DNA from: Hyalella azteca | Taxonomy: Eukaryota > Arthropoda > Malacostraca > Amphipoda > Hyalellidae | Assembly (NCBI RefSeq): GCF_000764305.2 | Contig: NW_025936295.1 | Span: 434,001 to 498,000 of the forward strand | Reading direction: 5' to 3' | DNA: 64,000 nt | In this document: positions 12,054 to 23,560 of the stretch, piece after piece | How positions within the stretch are numbered: position 1 is the stretch's first letter | How the letters are laid out: each line of letters begins with the position of its first letter | Notes under the pieces: generated by a model | Seen by the model: the letters and a program-made list of their open reading frames with translations, nothing else | What the model was told of the DNA's origin: nothing | Database searches by the model: none | Position numbers and translations under genes: made by a program

Positions 12054-12102
12054 AAAGTTTGGAGTCATAAGAAAAAAACGTTTTCTTATGACTCCAAACT
12101 TT
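12054..12102. repeat. Perfect 22-bp hairpin, 5-nt loop
   Basis: The left arm (12054-12075, starting AAAGTTTGGAGTCATAAG) and right arm (12081-12102) are exact reverse complements around AAACG. Sequence just downstream repeats TTTGTCTGTAG and TTATGACTTTGTC in direct orientation, which suggests local template-switch copying. A perfect arm of this length is unlikely to persist unless recent or constrained. Confidence 0.93.
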
Positions 12103-13326
12103 GTCTGTAGTTGTAGTTTGTTATGACTTTGTCTTTGTTTTTGTCTGTAGAGTTGTCATCGAAACAGAAACTCTCCGATGCACGACTCCATAAAGTTGGC
12201 TGCAAGAGTTGCATTGCTTGCACCCTATTACACCAGACTCCTTTTGGACTGTGTGACAGCCACGGATGATATACAAGGCACGATCTTCTAATCTCAGTCT
12301 ATTTTATTGCAAGTCTTGGTTTTGGCTCGCGCAACTCGTAGCAAGGAAGCAGCCCAACTTATCCCGCGCGGTATAAACACAATAGAAATGCTCTGGTGCG
12401 CCGTAATTCTATCCCAAAGTATCAGTTTCAGGCAGCAGCATTATGTGCAGAAGCTTCCGTGTGACAAGGCCTTTTTATGAGCCTCAACCTTCCTTGTAAA
12501 TTAATCAAAACGAATTTCGATTATTTGCTAATTTTATATGATTTGAAAATAAATAGATGAAACAAATATATATTTTTTCAAGTAGTTTCAATGTAAGGGA
12601 ATGTGCATTACCACTAAAATATTTAGAATCAAGAAGATTAAGATGAAGAGGCCATACATACATGAAAATTTAATTATATTTATCATGTTTGTCTGAATTT
12701 TCGATTAGTCAATAACTAGGCCACATTACAAGGCAAGCCCCGTGTCAAAGAAACAGCAAATACTTGCAAGAAATTTTATATATGTATAATTAAGGTACTT
12801 TATGGTTAATCCTAATCCATTCTAAGTCAGATTTTTATAAATTTCAGTCACATTGAGATGCGATACTCGAATTACGATAAAATTTGATCGAATGTTCAGG
12901 GCAATTCCAATAGCAGATCCCAAGTTGCAGCACTCCTGGGCTCGCCAGCTCCAGGATCGAGCAGTTCATAAATCGCATCGGAGAGAGATGACGTGAAACG
13001 AATTATGTGGCAGAAGCGATGAGCAAAACAAAGAAAGCGACGCAGAAATGAGCCAATTGAAGACATGAATCTCATACTATATTGCTTCGGGCAGCCACAC
13101 TCATATCCACATTTAAAATCTTGGTCAGAGCTGCGGCGGCCAGATAATTATTGGTGGTCACCTACCGATGATTCACCCATGATTTATATCCGAGGTAATG
13201 ACTGCCACTGACACATACCGTCGAGGCGCAATTATTTTATGGAAGTCGGTGACACTGAACGCTCTTACCACAGCTTTTTATAAAGGCTCATAATACCTCA
13301 CGCGTCCGCTTATTTTAAGATACGAT
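12103..13326. other. Non-coding, GC-richer low-repeat stretch
   Basis: No gene found. The parts at 12180-12480 and 12900-13320 are GC-richer, free of repeats and closed in all frames beyond short runs. Short AT-rich cores such as AGATAATTATTGG and ATTTTATGG resemble homeodomain sites, which is weak evidence alone. They may be conserved regulatory DNA. Confidence 0.35.
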
Positions 13327-13492
13327 GTATTACCGGATCTGGTCACGAGCCATAAAGGCAGCGTTGGTCAGAGAAACTGAAAATTTTTAAATCAAAATTA
13401 ATTTTAGAAGTATTACCGGATCTGGTCACGAGCCATAAAAGCAGCGTTAGTCAGAGAAACTGTTAATTTTTAAATCAAAATTAATTTATTTA
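13327..13492. repeat. Tandem duplication, period 83 bp, two clear copies
   Basis: GTATTACCGGATCTGGTCAC starts at about 13327 (first base pair differs slightly) and at 13410. Both continue GAGCCATAAA, CAGCGTT, GTCAGAGAAACTG and TTTTTAAATCAAAATTAATTT. A diverged third copy may begin at 13538 (GTATTGTAGTAGCTGGCCAT, then GAGCCAT), which would make an old three-copy array. Confidence 0.88.
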
Positions 13493-14656
13493 ATTTGTAG
13501 TTAATAAGTTTTACATTAGAATTAAATAACAAACGAAGTATTGTAGTAGCTGGCCATGAGCCATGTGCGCCGGATTAGCCAGAAAATAAAACAATGATAT
13601 CATTGAAACTACATACAGTTCACGTTTATTTTAATTCGTGAAATACAATAGATTGCCATTTTTCCCATTGAATCTTCAAACGGAATGCTGCTCATAGACT
13701 AATTTTAATTAAACTAGAAGTCTTAAAAGAAATTTCCGACCAATATAAATACGACCACAGGTTCAACGAGGACAATTGCTTGCACCTTTATAAAAATTGA
13801 GGACAAATTTCTTGATGAGAATCGGGAAGAAAAACTCGGCTGCATTACCAACATGGGTTGCATTTTTCGATGACGCCTCAAAGTTGATGAGTTTCTCATC
13901 AAATTATCCTCACTTGCTGGCTACATCAACGTTCACAAATCAAAGGGGCCGTTGATGGGGTGGGAAAATGTCTCGGCGATTGTTCTTCAATCACCCAAGG
14001 CAATATCTGGCCGCAATTCAACTCACTTTACGAGTCGTATCTGCGTCACAAGTAGAAATTTTAAAAGTTAGTTAAAGCGTTATCATTATTTGGTATTATT
14101 TCGGATTTCGTGAAATCGAAATGACAATTAGAATTTATTTTGATAACAACTTAATGGCTTTTAGTTTTTTTTAACAAATATATCTAATTGCTCTACTGCA
14201 TCGGCTTATAAATTATTTCAGCAATGGATATTAATAACCAGATTAAACACTTTGACCATAAATCTGAAGCTCCTATGTAAGATTTTTGCTATTCTGCACA
14301 AATTTGCAATTATACCTGAATAAAAAACTAACCAATTTGACTTACACTTGCACACAGAACTGATCATTGGTGTTGGTTTATCATCGAAGTTAAGTGATAA
14401 GGTACCTGGCCTTCGAACAATACAAGTTATGTTCGTCCATTAAATGCGGTGTAGGCAGACCTTTATTTACTTTTCGTACGCCTTTTGCTTCATAATACAC
14501 GGCGTAATTCACACCATTGTTTGGATACAGGCGTTTTAACAGGCTACCTACCTCCTATAAATTTCTGTTTAAATTCTATGGAGGAAATAGGTAACTTGGC
14601 AACTTGGAGCCGTTGTACCTAAAGAAGCATTAATGATCAAATAAATACCAGTAATA
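13493..14656. other. Non-coding stretch
   Basis: No supported gene or RNA. Apart from the possible third copy of the 83-bp unit near 13538, no repeat was recognised. Confidence 0.45.
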
Positions 14657-14658
14657 TA

Positions 14659-14964
14659 CAGGGTGCGGCGTGGGAACTTACTCTTTTAAAAAAATCACAA
14701 AGTAAAAAGTATTAAAGATAGCGTTTTAATTCTTTCTTTTTTACAAAGAGCTACATTTAAAGTTTTGTTGGGTTTACTTACAAGTTTAATTCTTGAACTG
14801 CGAACGCGCGCTCCTCTCTCGACCACTGCATGGTCGCAACTGAACTGAGTGGACGAAAAACTTCATAGCCCGCGCACCATATTGCGCATGGCGCCACCTT
14901 CCTAGGACTAATGGCCGCCACGTGGCGCGCAATTCAAATAAGTAAGTTCCCGCGCCGCACCCTG
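14659..14964. mobile_element. Non-autonomous DNA element (306 bp) with TIRs and TA flanks
   Basis: The left end CAGGGTGCGGCG and the right end CGCCGCACCCTG are exact inverted repeats. The pairing extends to about 25 bp with one mismatch (through GGGAACTTACT). TA directly abuts both ends (14657-14658 and 14965-14966), consistent with a TA target-site duplication, though TAT/ATA symmetry means the exact border could shift by a base or two. There is no transposase frame, so it is a MITE-type element. The right half is GC-rich, with GCGC-containing sequence around 14810-14930, unlike its flanks. A TA duplication would fit Tc1/mariner-type mobilisation; assignment to a superfamily is inference. 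Confidence 0.8.
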
Positions 14965-14966
14965 TA

Positions 14967-17900
14967 TCTTAATTTTTCCAAGTTTTTATTTTAAAATTTT
15001 CGAAAGAATTTACAAAATTTTAAATAGAACAAAACAATGCAATGATGAGATTCGTACTGAAAAACGTCAATATAGAAAATTCACAGATTATTCACAGATT
15101 TTAAATGAATGGCAGCCTTTTCAGAGCTAACAAACTAACGCTAAAAAATGCCCCTACGACGATGTTCTCAGCGATGACGAAATCCTTGTCTTGAGACCAT
15201 GCAATTAATTACTGGAAGGCGTTTGTTGTTTCTCGTACAATCATCAGCGTGAAATTCGACGACGGCAGAACGTTACAATAATTCACAATTGTAATAGCTT
15301 TTGGGTAACTCGGCCCAGCAGGAAGCAGTAAGCGGCTTTCCCAGATAAATTGATCCCTTCAAGTTGAATGTTAATTTGTAGTCGGTGAGATTTGTGGAGT
15401 TGAAAAAGTAATTTGATAAGGGAGATAAGATCAGCCGTGCTTCGTGCAGTGATTCTCTTTGCCTCTATTATTTTTTTGATGCATTTTCTGTATGTTGTTG
15501 AAATTATTTACGACGAGGGAACCTTCACTGAGAGTTATTAGACAAGAAGGAAAACGAATTTTTTTAACTTCCCAACTCCAAAAAGAGTCATACGCTCTGA
15601 TACGTAATTTGTCTCCTAAAAGATGTTTAAAATACATATACATACTTTCGACAGATTTTTTGTTTATTTAATTATTTCTAATCGTTCTTTATAGCACTTT
15701 CAAACTTTTTCGTAAAATTCAGATGAGATAGTTTTCCCACTTCACGAAATTCTCTTAAGGATGAGCCATGGGATTCTAGCAGAATATTATATTTCAACTT
15801 ACCAGCTTTTAATTCCTTATTAAATCGATCAAATTCCCATGAGCGTAATTTTTTTTTAAGCGACCGATCAGTGTTTCTTCTAGAGCCTGGATCGATTCCA
15901 ACCAATATCCTCGGCCCATTAGAGTAAATCGTAGCCATTCTATCACGTCTGAATCGCACATATCAAGACGCGCAGTCAACGGAGACCAAATCCTCATCAG
16001 CAGAGCGCACGACTGACCGAGCGATCCTGACTTCACCTCTTAATGCTTGGCTAAAGAATTCCTAAAAGTAATGATTTCTATTGGACTTGGCATTTCCCAC
16101 GCAGCTCTCAAGTGATGCATGCGAAGTCCATCCGAACTCAAGCAGAAATTCAACAACTTGTTGTTCCGGGCACGGATTTTCCTCACGTATTGTATAAAAA
16201 ATATTTAATTTAGTTTTTAAAATAACTTTGCAATTGTTCTCATGAGTGATGGATTTTCTAATAATAACTGAATGTTAATAAGTTCATAGAATGGTGCGCG
16301 AAAACGAGGGAGCAATACGGTGCACATGAGAGTAAACTTTGTCATGGAGATTCAATATTTTAAATGAATGCTCATGAATCCTGATAAGTGAATGCACAAA
16401 GTTATAAAGCAGGAGTGAATTTCCGATGTAGTTAAAAATATCTCCTTGTATCGATTGCACTTTATTGTCGGATAAATTAAAATTATTCTTATTTCCCTGT
16501 CTATCTGACGTCTCAACATGGCATCTTATAATATTTAGTTAAAAATGCGATATCCAATTCTACACATATGCCCTCATGATCTAATCCAGGATTTAATTCC
16601 AGAAAAGGAACACAGATAAATGAGTATCATATAGGTACAATTGAATATAATGTACAGCTATGTTTTCCTATCGTTACGGTTCCTTACATCGCAACTCTTG
16701 GTCTCAAGTGCACGTACCATATCTGGACGATGTTTAGTGGCTTACCCTACATTACGACGCGGCGTTAACATACCTAAGGGGCAACAGCAAACATCCAAAC
16801 TTCATGTTTTGGTCTCATTAAAATGCTAACTTTATTTATTTGTTCTCCAACTGGCTGATGAAGTCATCGCCTTGATTATTCCAAGGATGGAATTACCGAG
16901 CATTCCTGCAGTTTGTTTTGATTTGAGACCATCCTGCCTTGTTATTTACTCAGGGAATATAACCGACACACCTACAACTGCCATTATTTAATACCTTTAT
17001 TTAATATTCCGTTCACTGAGACTCGCATGCAGTTAAATTTGGGTCTTTCGACGCCAACTTTTTAATAAAATGGAATATTTAAAATCTTGTGACAATTTTG
17101 CATGGATTGAAGCGAAATATGTACGGAGGATTGAATGAAAATAATTAACTCCCGTAAAATATTTTTTTCTGTAAAAAATAAACGAAAATTTTCTAAAAAA
17201 GATTTTCGGTAGTTTTTTCTTGTTTAAATTAAGTCAATTTCTCGTTACAAATTTCAAATAAATAGATTATTATTATCGTAATAGATCTAATATTTAGGAA
17301 ACAAGTCATTTCAACGTATTTCCAGTTTTCACTAACAACAACCAATTAGGTCCCACAGAACTCAATCATACACCAGTCCTGGAATTTCTGGAACCATTTA
17401 TCGATGTGATTGCATTCGCGGACCTCGCTGGGAGTTCCCTATCTATACCGCCATGGACTCTAATAACAATTAAAGTGTTGATGGCGTAAGACAGGTCATA
17501 TTGTTCGGGTATGTTAAAAGGTGAGCTCGCCCCATGGGGCCCTGGTTTGAGCCAAAGGGGGGCAGATGCTTCCCGCCGCGCTATACTGTAGGCCTCGCTG
17601 AGCCTATGAGAAATTCAACACAATGACGCACTCATGGAAGTAAGTGAGACAATTTCCAAATACAGGTGCACTTTTTGCCTTTAGTGGGTCATTTTGACCC
17701 AGTTTAGCTCGGAAATAAAGGGAGTTTCAGTGATACGTAGAGAAAAAGTTTCTATTTGGTCAGTGCTATCCGTATAATTTTTGAGTGTTTGGGTACGTTA
17801 TCTTTCATTGTCCTCTCTATTTAATAGATTTTGTTCGAAGTTTTCAATCACCACTTTCAACCCTTCTATTTAAAATATTAATTTTTTTATTGAAAAAATT

Positions 17901-18018
17901 GAAGTTGTAAATTTTCTTGCGTTTGTTTAGTACGTGTATATACGGTAGGTGAGTTTTCATAGTTTTCTTTCGTTAGCAGATAAAAATTGATGATGTATAG
18001 GGTAGCGGATCAATAATA
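14967..18018. other. Non-coding stretch without supported genes
   Basis: Overlapping minus-strand frames at 15678-15959 and 15809-16036 sit in a slightly GC-richer patch but match nothing I recognise. The 17310-17650 part is GC-richer and non-repetitive, with AACAATTAAAGTG and GATTGCATTCG; it could be regulatory. GGGTCATTTTGACCC near 17686 is a small hairpin. Confidence 0.4.
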
Positions 18019-18058
18019 TATCAATATGCAGACAACATTACTGTCTGCATAATTGATC
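18019..18058. repeat. Hairpin with perfect 10-bp core arms
   Basis: TATGCAGACA (18025-18034) pairs with TGTCTGCATA (18042-18051) around a 7-nt loop. The stem continues through ATCAA/TTGAT with a one-base bulge. Function unknown. Confidence 0.75.
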
Positions 18059-21000
18059 AGAAAATATGCCCTATTTGATGAGATGTATTAAAAGCTCTCA
18101 GTAACTTTTTTGCACATGTCAATTCAAGAAGTAATATTTTTAAATATTCCAAGCTTAGTACATAATATCTGGAAGCGGTGTAGTGACGTTCTCAAATTAA
18201 TGATATTTAACTAATTGATGGTTCAAACCTTTTTCCAAATCAACGAAGTCGTGAAATATTTGTTCATTTGAGTGAATAAATCTCCTTGCAAGTTGATAAT
18301 GGTTTACTAGAAACGACTAGAAAGCATGAAAAACCATTCATCATTACCTTCAAGTCTCATACAATAGCTCTTGCAAGAGCAGCAGCGTTGGTGTTTCGCC
18401 ATAGCTTCATTAGGTATACAGCGCCTCAATTGATCCTATTTCTAAATGATCCTGGAATTCTGTGGCTGCTCTTACCTACGAAGCAGAGTCATTTTTGTCG
18501 GCAGCTCAGCGGGTTATCATAGGAACAATGTTAGTCACAGCAGGGGTTCTCTTCTGCCGACCAGAGCGCTATGGCCTTCCATGATCCCGACGATGTTCTC
18601 TAATTATACGTACGCGCTCCAAGATGGGCACTGGTTTCCATATTCTTTTTATTGTGAATGTGTGATTACAAAACAGCTTAAGAAGGAGAATTATATTCAA
18701 GTTGTCGATTGTTAACATTTATGCAATTTTAATCTACAAATAAAATTAGACGTGTAAATAAGTAAAACGAAAGTTTTTTTAATTCACACTTAATCAGTCC
18801 TACATTCTACTGCAAAACCAAATTTCGAATCCCTTGCTTATAGTTACGCTCATTACAATCCAATGACTGGGAAAATATATCTCCCATATATTGTATGTAC
18901 TTTATTTAATAAACTGTATACAACTTTAACTAGAAAATATACTGAATAGAATACTAGAATATATATATTCATATTAAATCAGTATAGACGGCTTTAAGGC
19001 ACGCTGGCTATGGCAAACTAATTCAACGATGCGTGTGCATTAAAGGAAATTGACCCAATAACTCGTGATTGAATCGTATGTTAATTCCAATGGAAATTTT
19101 ACCACGTATTTGGATCATCGCCATTAAATCGAAAAAGTGAATCACGATACACAAAACAGCTTCACTATCAGTGTTTCTTCATGGACAAATGGTTCGGTCA
19201 ACCCTATTTTTTGCTAAGGTACACAAATTAGAAGCAGTAACATCCTGGTGCCTTACAGCACTATTCTATGTATGAGCTTTCCTAATTTTGCAGGTCCTTA
19301 TAACGTTTCTGGGTAAGAGCTAGACTTGCCTTCGCTGGAACGACTCAATCATGCCGTGCCGTATGCGAAGCTCGCTTCAGACTCAGTCCAAATCGATCCT
19401 ATTGCATGTGCTGATTTCAATCCAGATAAACCTTAGTCGGATTCAGGCATTAATAAAATTTTGAATCTTCTTCACCATTGATGAGAGCTGGTCGCATAAT
19501 TAAAGATATTGGGCTTGTTTTAATTTAGAATACAAGTTAGTTCCGTTTACGAGTTATCATTCAAATGTATTTGGTATAGTCAAATGATGAAATTTATCAT
19601 CCATTTTGTTAAGCTATTCACCTGCAAAAAATTACGAGATCAACTTTCTTTTATCTATTGAAAGAAAACGTTAGTGCATTTCAGCTGTAATTGATCGTTT
19701 TTCAATAAGATTTGCATTGGCTATTCATTTTCGCTCTGATACATTGAAACTAATCAGATCAGGCTGCCTTAGGAATAAAATGCCTGCTGGGTACTAATAC
19801 TTTCGGCCTTAAATAATAAAATAATATTTGTCTCGAAGTAAAACTTGACAATAATACTCCACAAGTCTTATACCTTGTAACTAAATTTCCTGATGAATCT
19901 CATTATCGCTGTTTTCATTTTAAGCGAAACCTAAAGCGGCGGATTTTCGGCACCATGCAAATCAGACATCCACGACACCCGAGCCTCGACGGTCGCGGCA
20001 AAATACAGGTTACTTAATCTGATCCGCTGAGCACGTCCAAGTGTGATCTATGGCAACGTTTTTCCGTGACCAAGGGAGACCCAAATAAAGCAGTTGGAAG
20101 GGCACTGTATCAGATTTCGTTCATGAAATGCAGTTATGATTGATAGGTTTGCAATATTTATTAATTAATTGTCCATCGTGTAAAACAGATTTTATTTTTC
20201 AAATTCAATGAAATAAGTGTCTTCCAAACTGCAAATAACATGATTGGTTTTGGTAAAGATATTTTCGACATAAATGTTAATAATTGGCTCACTTATTTTA
20301 TTATTAAATACTTAATAGTTATTATGTACTATATTTAGCTTATTATAACATTAAATTCGTTTCAATAATACATTAAAATGTATATTATCATCACAATTAT
20401 TTGTGAAACTTCGGCAAAGCCTACTCTCACTCATTTGAGAAATAATTTTTCTGTAAACATAACCATGTTCTAGGTTATCAAAAACCTGTCAGGAAATTCC
20501 TCAAAAATTGTTGATGAAAATTTTCAGGAATTACCATGCGCTGAAGTAACCTTCATGTGTTCATTTTTATCACGAATGTGGTTCATATAGCCTAGCCTAA
20601 ACCCTGACATAAAGAGAAGGGTGAGGATGCGTAGCTCAGTAATACGGACCTGAAGTAGTTATTAGAGCCCCTCTTGGTAATATTAGCAATATATAAAGAG
20701 GCGGTGAGAAGCTGTCAAAGCAACCACTATTAGAAGCGTCAGCTAGCAGTTCCTACATTGAGAACCCCGCAAATATTCCCAACGGAAATCCAACAAAAAG
20801 AGGGAGCATTGTACGTATAAAAAATTTAAAAAATGCCATCGTCTTCAAGTATTGCTGCTTGGTCCGTCTTACCTTAATGGATTCCCACAAATTTAAAGTA
20901 AACATCAACTGTATTTAATTCGATTCTCATTTTGTTTATTGAGGCGGCTACAGTAACAACACCTATAAAAACAGTGCAACTATAATGAACTCCCTTGTAA

Positions 21001-21950
21001 CTGAGTTATTATTAATTTGCACAAATATATTCCATTAAAAAAATCTCATAAACGGTTATTTCAATTTGAGAGTTAAATTATTTTACAATTTTAATTGGCA
21101 GGCTTTTTTTTTTGCTTTTCACGTTTTGAAATCGATTATTCCAAATGCTTTTTAAAGGAAATAATTCTGTTTCGAGTTTGAATGGTGATTAATGATTATG
21201 CTTCTCTGTTAAAGAGAAAACCACGCCGAATTTTGATGGAAATTTTACAGGCTTTATTCCAATAGATCCAAATTAATCAATTTCAGAGTTCTAATTTATT
21301 ACACTTTAATATTTCCGGTGTCCTAATTTATTAGAAATTTATTTATTGTCTTATTTATCGTCCCTGATGATTCAAAATATCGCTTGTACAAACTGATTAA
21401 CTTATACATCGAAGCAAAAAAATACTTTCAACGGAAAGCAAACCCTTCCGGCGAAGCAATTAAATTCATGCTTTTATTTTTCCTCGCATATTTCCTAACA
21501 AATATAAACTGCGTAACATCCTAAAAGTTTTACCATTGATACTCTTCAGCCCATTCGCCTACTTCTATGCACACAATAAGTTTAAACATTCATCAACTTC
21601 AGCACCTGCACTAAGTTTTAACATTTATCAACTTCAACTCATGCCGAAAGTTCAGTTCAATAAATAAACTAAATCAACTTCAAAAATCGTCTATTAAAAT
21701 CAGCAACAGAAAAAATGCCCTATGGTCCAGAAAGCATGAGCGGTTCAAGCCCTCATCAAATCACTGTCTGCCCTGAACCTCGCGGTCAGGTCTTTTTAAT
21801 GGGATTCCAAATCTAATGTTGTCTGTGCCCTGCTATTACCGTCAACATAGCAACGTGAAGAAACTGCAACCCACGACAGGCCGTGAATCCCCCACGAATT
21901 AACACTCTTGGAATAAATAAGAAATCTGCCCTCTGACTTCGACCATTTTT
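18059..21950. other. Non-coding stretch
   Basis: Two overlapping plus frames (18286-18522 and 18446-18715) are in different registers and show no motif. No tRNA, element terminus or tandem array was recognised in nearly 4 kb. A GC-richer patch lies at 20590-20780. Confidence 0.45.
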
Positions 21951-22080
21951 AGCTCATTTTCTCATTTATGAAAAAAGGCGCTATTGTGCTCGTCATGTCC
22001 GTCCGTCCGTCCGTGACCACGTTTACTTCGACGAGAAAATGCGCTCTCTGCCACTCACTGAAGTGAGTACTGAGTTACAT
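21951..22080 (+). mobile_element. Dispersed foldback repeat with microsatellite, copy 1
   Basis: Begins AGCTCATTTTCTCATTTATG, continues through GCGCTATTGTGCTCG and CATGTCCGTCCGTCCGTC, then CGACGAGAAAATGCGCTCTC, CACTCACTG and GTGAGTACTGAGTTA. It shares this order of blocks with copies at 22388 and 46011. This copy has the shortest CCGT microsatellite and a changed central palindrome (GAAG instead of GCAG), so it is the most diverged of the three. Non-coding. Confidence 0.85.
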
Positions 22081-22387
22081 TTATTTTTATTTTTTGAGTC
22101 GCCCAAAGAGCCGTGACGGACAATATTTTTTTTCCATCATTACCAAAAATTATCCTGTATTTTCACTTAGAAATCAATTGGTTAGAGAATAGACTTTAAG
22201 CCGGAAATAAAAGAGTTATCGGTATTAATTAGTTCAATGATACTAAAACCCATGCCTTTTTTTAATTTCATTTAATTCGCGTTCATGTTTCATCCGAATC
22301 GTAAATCACAAGTGTATGTATTATGTAGTCATTAAACTCATATTTAGTGTACAACAACTGAAGCCTTTCTGCGAGCAAATGTCTTTT

Positions 22388-22437
22388 AGCGCATTTTCTC
22401 ATATATGGAAAAATGCACTATTGTGCTCGCCATGTCC

Positions 22438-22472
<35 letters not shown>

Positions 22473-22548
22473 CGTGACCTCAAGTTTTCGTCGACGAGAA
22501 AATGCGCTCTCTGTCACTCACTGCAGTGAGTACTGAGTTATATTTTTT
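22388..22548 (+). mobile_element. Dispersed foldback repeat with microsatellite, copy 2
   Basis: Fuller copy of the family at 21951 and 46011. The left AGCGCATTTTCTC is the reverse complement of the later GAGAAAATGCGCT, and also pairs imperfectly with the nearby GGAAAAATGCACT. The middle is a (TCTG)n/(TCCG)n microsatellite. The right part holds the 16-bp palindrome ACTCACTGCAGTGAGT before ACTGAGTTATATTTTTT. Terminal inverted blocks, a subterminal palindrome and an internal microsatellite resemble non-autonomous Helentron-type or foldback elements; that assignment is inference. No open frame. Confidence 0.88.
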
Positions 22549-23046
22549 CCATCTGCCTCCATGCAGTTGGTTCTTAATATTGCATTGATCCCAACTTGAA
22601 TCGCTGATATATTGTATATTATCTCCAGTCTCTCACTTACCGATGCCTGGCACTCGTTCACACTTTTTTCCCCATGAGGTTTGTACCTAACATGCATGTC
22701 CATGACTGCTGAAATATACTATTAAATATACTAAAACAACTCGTTATGACGCACTACCAGTAACAATTAATACTTTATTAAGATTGATTTATGCAGATGT
22801 AATTTTTATCCAATGAGAAAAATGTATTTGTGTATTTTTCACTGTGTATAAATAAATATTCAATATTAATGAAAGAAAAATCATGTTCTCAAGATCACCT
22901 GGACCAAGTCCAGGTAAAGGCATTGATATCGCCAGAGGCTTCAGAACGCTTCAAGAGAGAGGCTGACTCAAGCGTTGGCCGATGTGCAATTACAGCGTTA
23001 CAGCCGACCGCCCATCATTTGCTCATCGACATCGCTCTTCAGAAAG
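22549..23046. other. Non-coding spacer
   Basis: The frames at 22518-22703 (-) and 22830-23054 (+) are short, overlap repeat sequence at one edge and show no motif. Confidence 0.5.
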
Positions 23047-23560
23047 CAAGCTAAGCCACATACTTATTGCTTGCTATCTATGCTAGTATAAGCTTGCTTT
23101 CTATGATAGTATGCTTGCCACATACAATAATTATGTGGCAAGCATACAGTATATTGCTTGCTTTATTGTATGCTTGCCACATACTTATTGCTTGCTATCT
23201 ATGCTAGTATAAGCTTGCTTTCTATGATAGTATGCTTGCCACATATAATAAGTATGTGGCAAGCATACAGTATATTGCTTGCTTTATTGTATGCTTGCCA
23301 CATACTTATTGCTTGCTATCTATGCCAGTATAAGCTTGCTTTCTATGATAGTATGCTTGCCACATACAGTAAGTATGTGGCAAGCATACAATAAATTGCT
23401 TGCTTTATTGTGTGCTTGCCACATACTTATTGCTTGCTATCTATGCTAGCATAAGCTTGCTTTCTATGATAGTATGCTTGCCATATACAGTAAGTATGTG
23501 GCAAGCATACAATATATTGCTTGCTTTATTGTATGCTTGCCACATACTTATTGCTTGCTG
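23047..23560. repeat. 121-bp satellite with internal 17-bp inverted repeats, about 4.2 copies
   Basis: GCTTGCTATCTATG-type starts occur at 23069, 23190, 23311, 23432 and 23553, an exact 121-bp period. Each unit carries GTATGCTTGCCACATAC followed after 5-6 nt by its reverse complement (perfect example 23351-23367 with 23373-23389), then a second direct copy. Every unit can therefore form a 17-bp stem or an alternative pairing with the neighbouring unit. Units differ by few substitutions, implying recent amplification or homogenisation. The 78-codon frame at 23158-23394 is a translation of the array; 121 is not a multiple of three, so units are read in shifting frames. Confidence 0.95.

Noticed and set aside
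21735..21760. GGTTCAAGCCC resembling a tRNA B box
   Set aside because: No matching A box or cloverleaf could be formed around it.
23158..23394. Hydrophobic repeating peptide, membrane-protein-like
   Set aside because: It is the 121-bp satellite read through; frames shift from unit to unit.
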